Shown: in pieces, positions 27,926 through 41,800 of the stretch | How positions within the stretch are numbered: the first letter of the stretch is position 1 | How the letters are laid out: every line of letters starts with the position of its first letter | DNA from: Mansonella perstans | Lineage: Eukaryota; Nematoda; Chromadorea; Rhabditida; Onchocercidae | Direction of reading: 5' to 3' | DNA: 64,000 nucleotides | NCBI GenBank assembly: GCA_037074765.1 | Contig: JBAMDO010000025.1 | Span: forward strand, 1-64,000 | Notes under the pieces: generated by a model | The model's database searches: none | What the model was told of the DNA's origin: nothing | What the model saw: only the letters and a program-made list of their open reading frames with translations | Program-made: the position numbers and the translations under genes

Positions 27926-30900
27926 ATGGTAGACGAGTATTATCGATTGAGTGTTGTTTTTGAAACGGTTTCAATTTTCGCGCCAAATGAAAAGGTTTGC
28001 AATTGAGTTTCGAAATATTTGTCTTAATATCATTGAAATGTTGCTGTTATATTATATGAACTGATATCAGGTAACTTGTATTGATGGAACATCAAAGACG
28101 TTGTTTGTTGGTACTTCACATGGGCGAATTTTGCTTGTGGATCTTTCTACAAAGAGTGTTATTAATGTGTTGCAACTTTCGACGGTAATGATTTTAAAAA
28201 ATTTTCCAGAACCGAAAAGGGTGCGAAAAAACTGTTAAGATATGTGGGTTGGTTCCTTTTTGAATGATGTTTTTAGGATGTTCCCGTTGCACGAATAGTG
28301 GCTGCCACAGCGCTTGATTATCTCATTGTTCTGTCAGCATCCACAGTCTTTAATTTAGAAATAAATACGTTGAAGGTAAGCAGCCACATTTTTTTCGGAA
28401 TGAAAGGTATGGATACTGTGAGAAAATTATTCTATTAATGTGTTATTCTATTATTGTTAGTGAGCTATCCACTTAACGTTGGCTAAAACTATCGCAAAAT
28501 TTGAGTATTTGAACAGCTTTATTACATTTGTAATAAATGTTCATTCCTCTGTTTACTTACCGTTTATGTACGTAGTAATTGCGAGAGATCATTGTGGAAT
28601 TACTGAACTAAGTTCGATTTCGTTAGTTGGTTTAAATTTGGATTTGAACATTTTTCAGCCAATCAGCTCAAGTGCGGCGTCGAACATAGCTCATTTGGCC
28701 TTGAATAAGGATCCAGTCATAGCAGATCCATTTTCGTTACAGCTTGCTTTAGTTACGAACAATCGCTGTATCTTAGTTTGTGAAAGCAAAGCAGATAATT
28801 TGGTAATTCAGCAAGAGATACGAACTGAGGACAATGTCGTTGCTTTATCGTATAATAAATATTGCATATGCTATGCTCTACCCCAAGCCTATTTTGTCCA
28901 TAATATTCTGGAAAATAAAACGCTGTCGTTGTTTCCGTATGACGCACAAGTTATACGTCCTATCATTATAAACGCAGATGCGGTTAGTAAATTTTCTCTC
29001 GAATTTATCATGTAAAAGTTCTACTGCAAGAGAAATTAATTTCTTACCTCGTAAACTATAGATAGCAACGGTTTCAGGAGGAGTTTCTGGTGAATGGTAT
29101 GCAAGGTTTGGGCGTTTTCGCAACATCAGGAGGTGTTTCATCGCGACCGCCGCTATTTTGGGGCCTGACTTCTATCATATCGTTTGCTTATCGTTCACCA
29201 CATGTCTTTGTTCTGACAGCGTCGTCAATCACTGTTTACAGGTTATTTTTCTGAGGATTGCGTTCAATGGAAGTTGGTATTAATGAAAGTTTCTAATTTC
29301 ATTTGAGTTATTTAATATAGAATGTTTTATAGATTTTGCTAGTATTTTCAGTTCCGAACAATCAGTTGTTCTTCAAAGATGGCCTTTCACTACTGGAACA
29401 TTGTTAGAGTGTATTGATGGACAGTTATATGTTTGCAATAACGAGAATATCAATCATCTAGAAGAAATATCGTGGTTTGATAGGGTCGAGAAATTGATTG
29501 TGTTTATGTGTCATTAGTCGATGATTGTTATGTGGCTCAGGTTGCGAGCTGAAATTCAGAGCATGAGGACATGTTGGGAAAATAAAGTTTATCACGATAT
29601 TTTTCAGGCGGAAGTTCTTGTTGACAGTGGTGAACTGGATGAAGCATTGAGATTTGCTGAAAATGCTGTTTCGAATAGACAATATGACGCAGAAATACTG
29701 GTGAAGTTACTATGTTTAATAAGTGATTTTTACTTTGTCACAGCTTTGTGATGAAACAAGAAATATTATGAAGTATTTTTAGAAATTCAACGTGTTAAAG
29801 CAGAAAGTGGCCTTATTGTTTTTCGAACGAAAAGAATTTGAAAAATTTTACGAATTGGCCGTGTTATCCGAATTAGATCCTCGTACGGTAATGAGTTCCA
29901 AAACTTGTTCAAAAAATTTCGTTTTACTGGACATAGTTTTTCTCTGTCTCTCTTTTATATGTGACAATTTCGGTTTTTCAGGTTTTGACATCACTTCGAT
30001 TTTTACTTCCATTCCCATCAGGATTTCGATCAGAGCTAAGCAAGGAAGGCATCAATTCATCAAAAGAAGCTTTTGATGATTTCATTGCTGAAGGTTCCAT
30101 TCAGTTTATAACTTTTTTGGAACATTATCTAAGGACGATCAGAGTACTTCATTGGACCACTGAATTTCGTCGGGTACTCCCTTTACGCTTTTTTCAAAGT
30201 AACATGTGCACATCCCGTTGCATTTGGACTATTATTTATATTTATTCAGGAGGGCTGGAGGGGGTTAAAAATCGAGATTTCATTTTGTGAACGGTTATTG
30301 GATCTTCAGCTGTAGTAGAACTAAAATGTCATTTAAAAAACTGGGAGATTGAAAAACCTGGTTATTAGTTTCTGAGCACAAAGCTTAATGATTTGAGTAG
30401 TTAGTTTGTTAGCGTACTTGTAAAGCTTATATGCTGTTGTGCTTCACCATATGCCAAACCATCTTAGGATATATGACGGTTTTTTGGAATCCGTAGAAAG
30501 TACCTGTTGGATTTTTTGATTTAGCAGACTAAAACTCTAGTTAAAAAATTAGCGGTTTGGCCATCAAAGTCTTTGGTTTTTTAATTTATTAAAAATTATT
30601 AAATAAATGTAAGTCTTTGTTTTGTAAACTTTAGTAATTTTAGGTTCGTTGTAAATATTGCGCCTTTCATTCAAAATTTGTCAATTCTTCAGGATATCGA
30701 CGCTATACTACTAAGATTGATATCATTACAACAAGACGCACTGGGTGCTGAGGATATGTCATTAAATCTTCATTGCACATTTGACGACTGCAGTGAGTGG
30801 ATGCGGGAACATAAGCGCCGAAAATTCCTTATCACTGTTGCATTTTGCCTCTCAGATTTTGATAACGCACTTGCAATAAGTTGTGAATTATATAATGAGA

Positions 30901-32791
30901 GTGCTTGTGATGATGAAATTGTCAACTTGTGCCTACAATTCTTTCCAAGGTTTGGTCAGCATAATTTGCATTTGAAACACGCCTAATTATATAATGAGAG
31001 TGTTTGAGTACATAACTTTGAAGCAAATTACTCGGTGAATTCTGTTAATATCAGCCGTCATGGGTGTCTAAGTATTTTTCCTGTGTATTTTGAATATTTC
31101 TTTAATGTCTTAAACTGAAACAATTCACCAAATTTGCAGATTTCATTCAGAACAAACGGTATTGGGTTGGGTTGAATTTTTGCTTAAAGTTCGCCCAGAT
31201 GATGTAATCGATGGTCTAAAAAGATGTTCGATCAAATTAAATCATTCGAAAATTATACGAATCTTGCAGCAGAAGCGGAGTACGTTGATCAGATACCTCG
31301 AAGGAATTAAATCCCTTCAAGTACTTACCTTTTATATTAAGAATACAGTTTCAACTTTGCATTCATTTCTATTCTTATATTCTTATAACATCGAATTACA
31401 AATACTATATCAGTATTTCTACAAATGACCAACGGTGATATCGATTACAGTTGATAAGTGCTAACAGTTAATTTGAAGTGGAATTATAATTTCATACGCT
31501 GTACGTTGTTTACAAATGTTTTAGGTAACTGGACATTTCTACACCTATAGAACCAAACAACGCATTACACGAAGGAAGATTGACTAAGCTGGTTCAGTAT
31601 TAAAGTTCGTAAAGATTACTGTGAAATGAACTGGAATCTTTTTTTTTCAGGACGTCGAATTTCATTCAATGTTATTTTCAATGTACATAGAGGAAATCAA
31701 TACATTGTTGAGCGAAGGAAAAAATGAAAAATCATACAGGAGAGAGCTACGTACTTTCCTTCTTCAACCAAATAAGCTAAATTTACTGGACACTCGTGCG
31801 GTTCTCAAGATTTACCCGCATTTTCCTATCGAACTGATTTTGCTGGAAGGTGTTAAGGTAGCTTTATGATTTGAAATTACTTTAATCACTAAAGCATTAA
31901 TTAAGTAAGATATCATTTGAAGTTGTAAACTGACTTTTCTGCATATGTTCTAGGGATATTGATTTTTTATGTATATATTTCATCTGAGAAAAAGTATTGG
32001 AAAGCTTTCAGTTCCTTAAAAGAAAAATTGTCAGGAAAAAGGTTCTGTCGAATACTTGGAAAAGTTACTGAATGATTACAAAGACTACGATGCTGCTGAA
32101 TTATTCTGTGCTTATACAGATACATCGGAACACGTCCTGAAATGGACACTTCTGAAGTTCTATCTCCAAAATGTCACGTAAGTTCCAGCTTATGATTTGA
32201 TTCACGTCATCTGATAATATTCCTTTAACCTGCTCATGCGATATTCTTGAGTTCGCTTTTTACTGAAATTCCGAAAGATGTCAATCTATTCACGGAAATT
32301 TTCTTACTCTCCCATTAATTTGTATATAGGTCCCAGCCGGAAATCAGATCACGAATAATCAATTTACTGAACACGTTTGGTTTTACTTCAAATGGAACTG
32401 AAGTATTGCAAAATATCCCAAACGACTGGTCATTATCTTCAGTTCTTCGTTTCGCAGAGGGTATCGTATTATCGGCGAAAGACCGGTCTCACTGCCAGCA
32501 ACTGAAGAAAAAGGTATTTGTCAACAATTGGGTATAGAGCAACGGACCTTCAAGGTTTTCATTTATTAAATGAAGTCCAACAAAAACTTCAAATCTGCGA
32601 GTGATATTTTTCCGGCCATGGCACAAGCGATAAAAGCACTATCAAAAGAGGCGCTGAAAACTGCTCATCTACATGTTCAAATTGATGAAAAAACAACTTG
32701 TACTGCGTGCGGAACACTTATCGGTAACGAAGATGCCAATTGCTGCCCACATTCACTCCAGATATTTCATCGAAGGTGCTTGAAGAGTTGA
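27926..32791 (+). CDS. TGFBRAP1/Vps3-type CORVET tethering subunit
   Basis: This protein belongs to the Vps39/TRAP1 family. TGFBRAP1 (Vps3) is the Rab5-binding subunit of the CORVET tether on early endosomes. Fifteen exons total 2481 nt, giving 826 residues (human 860), all in phase: 27926-27994, 28071-28184, 28277-28375, 28659-28982, 29078-29241, 29352-29484, 29608-29700, 29783-29887, 29982-30173, 30693-30949, 31140-31320, 31651-31857, 32035-32177, 32330-32513 and 32576-32791. The N-terminal CNH/beta-propeller region (LFVGTSHGRILLVD, ALNKDPVIADPF, LGVFATSGGVSSRPPLFW) is followed by alpha-solenoid repeats (LDEALRFAENAV, DIDAILLRL, LLDTRAVLKIYPHFPIELIL). It ends in a C-terminal zinc-binding CTACG...CCPH...HRRC. 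The donor after 29484 (GTCGAG) and the last acceptor (32575) are the weakest calls. An alternative would be Vps39, but block order and the C-terminus favour TGFBRAP1. Confidence 0.88.
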
Positions 32792-33375
32792 AATGATCAC
32801 AGATGAATATGTTTTCAAGCTATGGAAACTTGATTCGATTAATTCAGACTTCAAAAAAAAACTATTTGTCACTTCTTTCTGAAATAAATTTATACTTCAA
32901 GGGACTTAATGCGTACCTATACTGACATCATGAAGTTTATGCTACGAGCTAGCCAAAGATTTAGAAATCCATTCTAACAATAGCGAATCAGACAGAATCT
33001 GATGAGCATCCTCGGGAGGTCTTGCATGATATGTTGCTGATGCCCTTAGGAACACAATGGATATTCTAGGACGTATATTGTATTGAATGACAGACAGCTC
33101 TGAATATTTATTCCTGTCAGGAATTGTTCACAATAAGGGGTTTCTTAACAAACTGAAATTTCCTCAAGTATTTTTCTCGAACCAAATAGTTTTGAAAAAA
33201 GTTCCGTTACGTCGATCTTACGCACAACACAATATTTCGTTTCCACATTATACAAATGAATTGATTAAAATAAAATACAGCGGAATAAATTGGACAAAAT
33301 GAAATATGGAACATATATTCACATGAATTTTACTGACAGCTCTTATTTAGAGTAAATACATTTAAGCTAACACAG
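32792..33375. other. Convergent spacer TGFBRAP1/TOM1
   Basis: This 584-bp stretch lies between two converging 3' ends. I see no gene. An AATAAA-like signal for the plus gene is present at about 32882-32887 (AATAAA). Confidence 0.5.
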
Positions 33376-36300
33376 TTAAGGTGTTGTTTCCGCTTTATCT
33401 TTTGATGTTGGCTGATCGTGCAGGAATGCTTCATGCTCCGTAGAAGGCCCTGAAAGAAGCCTGTCATTTCAAAGTTAATTTAAATTGAGACCTAACAGCA
33501 AGAATTACGCATGAAAGTTATTCCACCGCAATCGCAGACTAATAGGGATCAGTGAATTCGAACAAACGGTCGAAAAAAACATACCGCTAGGCATTGCTAC
33601 AGGAGAAGTAACGGCAGTCTTTTCTTTGCCTTTCTGGGCTTCTAACCATTCCGCCATTTCGGCTGCTTCTCTGTCTTTAATTGGGGCGTTTTTGTCTGTC
33701 ATCATTTTCGATTGACTGCTACCAGATTGCTGCCATACGTCGGGGGCTTCAGTCCTTTAAAGCATTTCGGAACAACTCAGCACAAATGTGTATTTTGTCA
33801 AATTACTATAAAACTCCTCGTTGTTCTAAATTGAATCATCCATCTTCGAAGTTGTGCAACAACGGCACTCATTTAAAATTATAAGTTTATGTAAACGAAA
33901 TCATCGGAACTATCAATCAAAGCGTGTCCCGAGAGAACAGAGGCAACAGCGTGCGTCAGAATCGAGTGTACTCAAACCCTTCAGAAATCGACTCACAGTA
34001 ATCTATTAAATGCTCAAATATGATCAGGATCAAGTACAACAAAACTACCGCCATGCATGATTATCTTCTGTGATTACACAGCTTCTGGGAACATATCGTA
34101 CCATGCTCAGGCGTCATTTAATTATCCCACTTATTTCCCACTTGCACACCGTAGTATTTTCATCTAATCCCGAAGAAGTTAATGAAGTAACACTGGAAAA
34201 AAGACATTTACCAGGTAAAGCTCGAAGTATCAGAAGTTTTCAATGCACCAAACTGTCGATCCAGCGTCTGATCGTCAAGTTTAATCAAACTGCTCTCCGA
34301 AGCTTCATTTTTTTTTGTGTCACATGTACGATTAATCATATAAGAATCATATTTTTCAAAAAGACTGTTGCAATTATCATTTACGACCAGTAGTTCATCT
34401 GAAACTTTCATCTAAAAATTGCCCACCCATAATCTCATCTTACTCTCAGAAATCGGCATCATCATGTGCCTACTCTCATTTAAAAATTTCAGAACTCTCT
34501 TTGCCACTGAATCCTTGCTTTACCATGAAACAAAGCATAATTATAATAAACATATCTAAAGGTCAATTAAGATAACATTTTAAAATACTCCATACCGAAG
34601 AGTATCTAAAATGCAGAGCACATCAGCTTGCTTAGGCTTTAAGAATATGTGTTAGCCTTTTCTTCGCAATAACGTATGTCTAAACACGACATGCATAAAT
34701 AACGGTAGAATGTGAAGTTGAAGATTTGTTGAATCCATTTCTTATGTTCTAATACTCAGTAATCACTGATTGCAGTTTACAACGACATCATAACTCGCTT
34801 TCGTTGAAAAAAAGGAACTTACACATGACTTCATCACTCTGAACGGAACGAATAAGGTCTTGAATTCTCACATGCATCTGCTTTACAATAGCATGCAATT
34901 CATTCAGTAGCTGCAAGTCATCCGGAGTCTCTTTCCCCGGAACCATCTCAGATAACAATTCCCGCATAACCTTAAAAAAGTATATGAAGTACTAAGCACC
35001 TAAACTTTTCACCAAAGCTGGCAAAAAGTAAAACCATTTAAAACAATTAAGCATACAAATCAAACCTATGAAGAAACTTCATACGACAACTTTGGATCTA
35101 GTTCTATTTTATAAAACTTCAGAGAAATCCGACTTTAAACTTCCGCGAATTCCGAATTTCAGACCTTGACATGAACAAACTTTTAAAATACAATACCTTT
35201 AAATTGCCGTTTACCACATCAAGTTCCTTGCGTAATTTCTCCTGTTGCTCTGGTGTGGGTTGCACAAACTGAGACGGACCAGCAAAGCCATGTGACCCGG
35301 GATTCTGCAGAATTGTAAATTAACGATGAAATTACGAAAAAGATCATGAAAATCCAGCCTCGTATTCCTAATTTCCACGATTTGAAAAGAAACTACGATC
35401 AGTTCACTTAATTTTCTCAATAAAATTTGCCACAGTTCAGAGAACCTCTGCAAAACTGATGTATATAAAAACTATCCATGATGTTATACCTGCCGTGATT
35501 CTGCTTCAGCTGGATGGAAATTTACGCAGTTAAATGGATTTTACATCTCCCGTAAAAACTAAATTATAACAGACATAGCGCAATGATAAAATTGAAGCTA
35601 TGAAATACGACCAACAGCTTCAAGTAAACACTGAAAATCCACTCGAAATGCTAACAAAGCAAGTTGAAGAAGTGATATAAATTAACGGTTGATTTATTTA
35701 CGACATTGGTAATTATATATGTATTCATTGCATGAATGCTTATTAAGTAAATATCATTTTATAAATGAAAAGTAGTGAAAAAACTGAATTTAATCACAAA
35801 AAATAGAGCCATAACACTGGCGTACTTGAAAAAAGCGTATGGAAATGACCTCGATAATGTTATCTGCTTGATTAAAAGCCAAATATGTGCCAATTTTAAA
35901 CGTTACTCTTGAATGACGAAAAGCTTTAAGGTGACAGTATATTATTTTGCAGCAAATCTGGATGAGATGATAGAATATAAATACTTTCGAAGCAACTATT
36001 GCTTTCCTCGTTGAAAACCGGTGGATTTCATATATCCTTTAGTAATGTCACGCCCTGCATATCCGGTGGACTTTGCAAGGGCTTCGGAACGACTAAAGAA
36101 ACAAGATGAAGTTTCCCTTTTTTTGGGAATGCTAAGAGCATGTGGAGAGGAAAAGTCATAAAAGATTCAGCGTTTCACTACTGTACCTAAGTTCTACCAA
36201 AAATTCAAACAAACATGTAACCGAATGACTGCGCATGTAATTGCAGCATTAACCTCAAAAAATAAATCAAAAAAGAAATACTTCCACATACCAACATGCC

Positions 36301-37701
36301 TTGTTCAGTGGTATCTACCTCAGCGCTGATAGCCGCCTGAGTTTTTCCGACTGGAAAAACAGTCTAAAATGAAGACATGCGTGAGAAGTAACGCAAACAA
36401 AATAAATACCTTTGTATTAAAAAAATGCAAATTTCATATCCAAATATTCAAAATAATTTATGAAATCCCTTCTACTGACTGATTTTCCATGTACATTAAT
36501 AATTACAGTAAACAAGCAATGGATAAAAAAGGATAAAGCGTGTTCTGTAAGAAACAACACTTACTAGATGATTAAAAAGAATTGTATATCATTCTTTCAA
36601 ATGAATATCGTAAGCACATCTATGCAGAATGATAAAAAGCTTACTCTTTTGGGGGTTAATATTGGTGCCACCGAATCAGGATCTGCAATAGGGAACTGAA
36701 CACCCTTCGCTTTCAGTTCAGTGTAAATTTGACAAACACCTTGCAAACGCGGATCATTTTGAAACACATCATTCCATGACTGGAATTTTCTTCGTAATTT
36801 CTGATTGAGAAACTCTTAAAACTATGATTCTAAATTTTTTTTGCTATGAAGTGAAAGAAAAGGGCAGATGTAAGTTTTACGTTTACCGTTGCTTGAATTA
36901 CCAAAAAATGATTTGTCTGAAATGGTTCCCCATGAAAAACGAAATTTAGCATTCAAAATAGCAGACACAATCAAAAATGACTTTTATGTAAATCGATAGC
37001 GAATGGAAATTAAAATGATTGAATAACCTGAATTAAGCCGAGAACATGCTCTTGTATTACTTGAGGCGCATCAAATTTTGGACCCAAGAGCTTGACAAGT
37101 TCATTTATAAAGTCTTTCTGACAAACTAATTCGTGAAATCTTATACCACAGTTTTTCACACATGTTTCTAATACTGTCAATGTGTACATAACAACAGCGT
37201 TATTCTTCGATATTTGTGAATGAAGTCGTTTACGTATTGCGCGCACTGCATCACGTCCTCTGCAACAATCAGCTGAATGGCCTATTGAGTTTCAATTTTG
37301 CACAGGTTGGAGAAGATTTCTTGTCTCCAGTTATTAACAAAATTTTTGGATAATGAGAAATCGAAAAGATAAGCATTAACCCTTCCGCTGTATTGTTGAT
37401 GAAATCACAGATTTCCATATTTAATCCCCAATTCTCAGTTGCCAAAACGCTTGCATCAGTCGCCATTTCTACAACAAATGTTCTCGCAAAATAGACATTA
37501 CAAAAGAAAATAACGAAGAATATAATAGGAATTCACATTAACCACTTTCTTCAAAGTTGCAAAAATCACGAAAACATCACCGATTTTGCGTCCGACAGGT
37601 GTGGCAAATGGATTGCCTTGGAAGAAATCGCTAACACGTTCAGTAACCGATGCCGCAGCTTCCTTCGCACTTTCCATTGCGTGATTTACCTGCTCTTGCA
37701 T
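33376..37701 (-). CDS. TOM1-like VHS/GAT endosomal adaptor
   Basis: TOM1 proteins sort ubiquitinated cargo at endosomes by binding ubiquitin, Tollip and clathrin. Exons in order are 37701-37581, 37468-37381, 37259-37028, 36779-36645, 36363-36292, 35304-35197, 34970-34823, 34398-34212, 33718-33585 and 33449-33376. They total 1299 nt, giving 432 residues in phase. The VHS domain begins FFQGNPFATPVGRKIEMATD and continues ENWGLNMEICDFINNTAEG, VLETCVKNCGIRFHELV, LIQSWNDVFQ and GVQFPIADPDSVAPILTPKR. The GAT domain includes PTPEQQEKLRKELDVVNGNL, VMRELLSEMVPG and ELLVVNDNCNSLFEKYDSY. The tail is shorter than in human TOM1 (492 residues). A 20-nt piece at 35491-35510 has splice-like borders but breaks phase, so I left it out. 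The ATG sits one base after a TTTTAG acceptor. Confidence 0.93.
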
Positions 37702-38862
37702 TCTAAAAGATACGCTAATAATAGCTATCTGGAATCCTTAACAAGACTTATGTTCCTTCAACACTACAAAACAACCATTCAGTTGACAACAACATAAAAC
37801 GAAATGTCCATTTGTTAATGTTAGATTTATACGGCCATGTAATGAAAATAATAGAAACTGACACAAAATTACCAAATTGAGTGTGTGTATGACTCATCCC
37901 AACCACCCAAAAAGGCAATTTCATTTCATGAGCTGTCATTTACATTCAGATAGATCTCTGACAGTTTTGAAAAAGGAGAAAGATTATATTTAGTACCAAT
38001 TTTGCAAAGTGATAATATAGCTCACATAAACTATGTTATATAAGTTGATCGATTAAACGAATAAATACCAAAATAATGGAAAGGATCTAATTTTTAGATC
38101 ACTATTTTGAATGACGCAACAATCTTTTAATGTAACTGTCTTTATTCCCAAAATTTAGTAAATTAGTGAATTTTACAATATGCCATTTTGTTCAGTTTAT
38201 TGTAATAATCATTTCGATGCACTGAAAATAAAGTGGACTTGTCATTAAATTTAGCAATAAAAAAATTAGAACAGATTAACAACCAGAAACTTGACACTAA
38301 TCAATTGCTAATTGTAAAAGAATGAATACAAAATCTCAGTACATCAGGCTTTCTTATCTGAACTTACATAACAAATTAAAAGAATAAAATTGAATTCCAA
38401 GAGAAAACGAAATGAAAAAATAATTACCAAATAAGATACAACAAAACATATGTTCGGAAAATTTCAAGCCAATAAAATATGGATATATTATATGAATTTA
38501 AAAAATACATGAGAACTAAAACATTTCAGATTATACTTTAAGTCTGTTGGCTCAAATATTTTGTAAATGGAATCAGTATGCTTGATAAACTGACGTGATA
38601 AACCCATTACAGAAAGCAGATGCTCGTCCAAATCATCCTAACATCAAGAAACACATGGGACTAAATCTTGTGCAACTCCGGAATAAAATTTCTGACTTAA
38701 TACAAAGAAAATCGAACCAAAATGAGTGCACAAAGTTCATCTACCGAGAGATGATTTCAAGAGTACATTAGAAAAACCAAAAAACAGAAAATGAAATTGG
38801 AAAAGTATGTTACAAAAAACGAACTGGAATAGTAAGTTGCAAACAACAAAAATCAAACATAT
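37702..38862. other. Spacer between NELF-B and TOM1 (same strand)
   Basis: This is 1.16 kb of AT-rich sequence. A TTTTAG acceptor (37703-37704, minus strand) directly precedes the TOM1 ATG and is probably a spliced-leader site. I see no other feature. Confidence 0.5.
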
Positions 38863-41800
38863 TCATTTCTTCCTGTTAATGTCTGAAATGTCTGAAACAG
38901 ACTGCACAGAAGTAACCGATGAATTCGATACTGAACTATCCGTAGATGTACTTTTTTCTGTTACTTTTGTTCGTATACGTTGATATTCCCCAGAGTAATG
39001 TTTCAGGTCAACCTCGATCTCACGATCACCCAGTTCGAGAATTTTCTGTAAAAATTATTAAATATTATTCAGCGATTTCGTTGCATAAAAAATGCAAGTT
39101 ATAAACAGAAATAATAAAATGAAAAATCGAAGAGTTTGGAACAAAGTTGTAAAAATCACTCAGCAAATCGATTGTGCAGGGTAAATATGAATAATGCACT
39201 GAATAAGATAGTCTCATAACAACCCACCTCTGGTGCAATTTTGTCTAAAATGAGACGGCAACGAGATTCGCCAACAGAAGACCATAACAGATGCACAATA
39301 CGTAGAAGATTGTATTTCACACTAGGGTAGCGCTGTAAAATTGATAATTTATTTGGCAGTGCAAATCAGTTACTCCATGAAGTCCGACAAAAAAGAAAGA
39401 TGAAATCTGTCTGTGAAATACCTGAACATGGGATAACCAATCAAGTCTTAATTTCGCGCTAAATTATAATTCATACAAAAATCACTTACATTCAATCCTT
39501 TCAACAGATATTCTTCCATGATGAAATGGGATGCTTGCTCATTTGATAAAAGGTAGTCAAACGATCCAGACTGTAGTAATCGGTGAATTACTAGATGTAT
39601 CCATGGGTCACAATAGGCAACCTAAAATCAAATGTTGAAAATTTCGAGCATCCTTCTTAAATGATATCAAAACACTATTTTGCTTAGAACTGCGCACCTT
39701 GTATTTTAAGCAAGGTAGTGCTTTCATATAACGCATAACGCCTGGTAAATCTGAAACACGACGCTTGTTGGGAAGAATATCCAATATATAGTGGATCCAG
39801 AGCAACGCGCATGTCACATCTGTCTTCAAAAAACTCAACACCTCTTCAGAAGGATCAGAGAGAAAGTCACTTGCCGGATTTTCGTCAATAATTTCATCTA
39901 TAAAATATCCTATGGTAAACCGTGACCAAACCGAAATGTTAGACCAATAAAGATGACCGAACTTAGTACAACAATCGCTAAATACTAAGGCTATCTAATG
40001 CATACAAGACTTCAAAATCTTCAAGCAGTTCCATAAAGCCGATATTTTTCGATCAATTCATCTCAAACCCTGGACCGGTCTTTTCCAGTTCCTCTATAAT
40101 TCCCACATGAACTAAAGACGAACTACTTCACTTACCCGGCGCCTGCTGAAGTTCGTATCGTATCACATCTTCTACAATAAGTGTACTAAACGAAGCCAGA
40201 AATTTAGTGAAAACAAGAGAGTCAACATTTTGTAAGGCGCTAATATCGTTAGTTGATAATGCGCTGTGTGCAGAAGCTCCAAATGATAATAACCTGAAAG
40301 CAGTAAGATATACGTATATACTATTAGATTTTCTAAGTAAATTCAAAATATATTCAAACGAACCTCAAAAGAAGCTGCAGAGGAACTAATTCTCTCGGCA
40401 ACTGACCAGTAGCATGCAAAACTGAATCGCGTAATACTTTAACAGCCATAGAGCACAAGAAGTGTATAACATGCGCATCACCAGCAATCATTGCTAAATC
40501 CCCAATAACCTACGAGCAAGATTAATTTAAAATGAAATTTTAGAGTAAGTATGACATATACAATGCGTGAAGCCCTAGCACGGCTCTTGAAACTGAAGTG
40601 GACAAGTTTCTAAAACATTCACGCATAATGAGAGGAATTTTCCTCTTAATAATGAGCTATGAAATTCGGAAGTTCGAGATCTGACGAATGATATCGCTAT
40701 ACTCTTTCGTGTGAGCTGATAAGACTGGTCCTAATGAAATATTAGATATGCTTTAAGTATGGAAAACACTGCACAACCTCTGCTTTAGTTTTCTTAGTTG
40801 ATTCCAATATATTTTTCAGTTTGTTTGTCTGTTGCGCATCCAAATGTTTATCTCTGACACATGCATCCAGACACCATGCCAAATCATGACATGGATCTAA
40901 ACAGACAAATGAATAAAAAAACTTCTAACAGTGTTCTCCTCAACTAATTTTCAGGCTAAATGCTACGGTAAACAACCTGATCGGATTACGGATTCAATAT
41001 TTAAATCATGAGCGGACATGACAAGCTCCATCCGCAATGAACAGTATATTCCATCAGCAGATTTCAGGAAACGTTCACGGATGACGTCGTTCAATCGCTG
41101 GTATAATAGTTCCTGATGACCAACCATTGCCATTAGCTCTATAAATTATACTGCCAAGATTGCAGCTAGTTCTGACACGCATGTCGATCGAAAAATTGTT
41201 GAGCTCGTATTTCAACTCTAAATTAAATTTTTAGAAAATCTCGTACCTAAAATTTGCGGCCACTGTCGTCTTGATTTGGTTGTCTCACACGTAAAATAAT
41301 TCGTTGGTGATTGGTCCACTGCTTGCATAACTTTCTGTTTTTTATCAATATAAGAATCTATAATTGGAAGTACTGCGTCCATGTATAATGAATCGTTCTT
41401 CAGCCAAATCTGTTGTCGCACTGTGACCGCACAACTGTCGTAAAAATCCCGATCGGTCACAATCACTTTTAGATATCTGATAAAATTTAATACACCCAAA
41501 ATGAAATGAAAAATTCTCCAAATAAAAATCAAATAATCGAAAAATCAAATAATCAAAATCCATAGCTTACGTAAATGATTGTTTAGAAACATGTGTTGTG
41601 CTTGGAAAAAATTTGTAAAGTATGGACAAATGTCTCCGTAGTATTTTTATAACTATCTGCAGTTCGATTAACAAAATACGACCGATCTATTGATACCGTC
41701 AACTACAGTCACCAAGATTCAATTCAAGGCATCATATTTGGGGCGGCAAACATCTACTATACCTTAAAATTGTCAGCAAAAAGTTGCATGAGCTTTAGAA

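Noticed and set aside
29062..29077. Earlier acceptor for TGFBRAP1 exon 5
   Set aside because: Using the AG at 29060-29061 shifts the downstream frame away from the family match. The AG at 29076-29077 restores EEFLVNGMQGLGVFATSGG.
35491..35510. 20-nt possible micro-exon in TOM1
   Set aside because: It has AG and GT borders, but 20 nt breaks the phase between the well-supported flanking exons.
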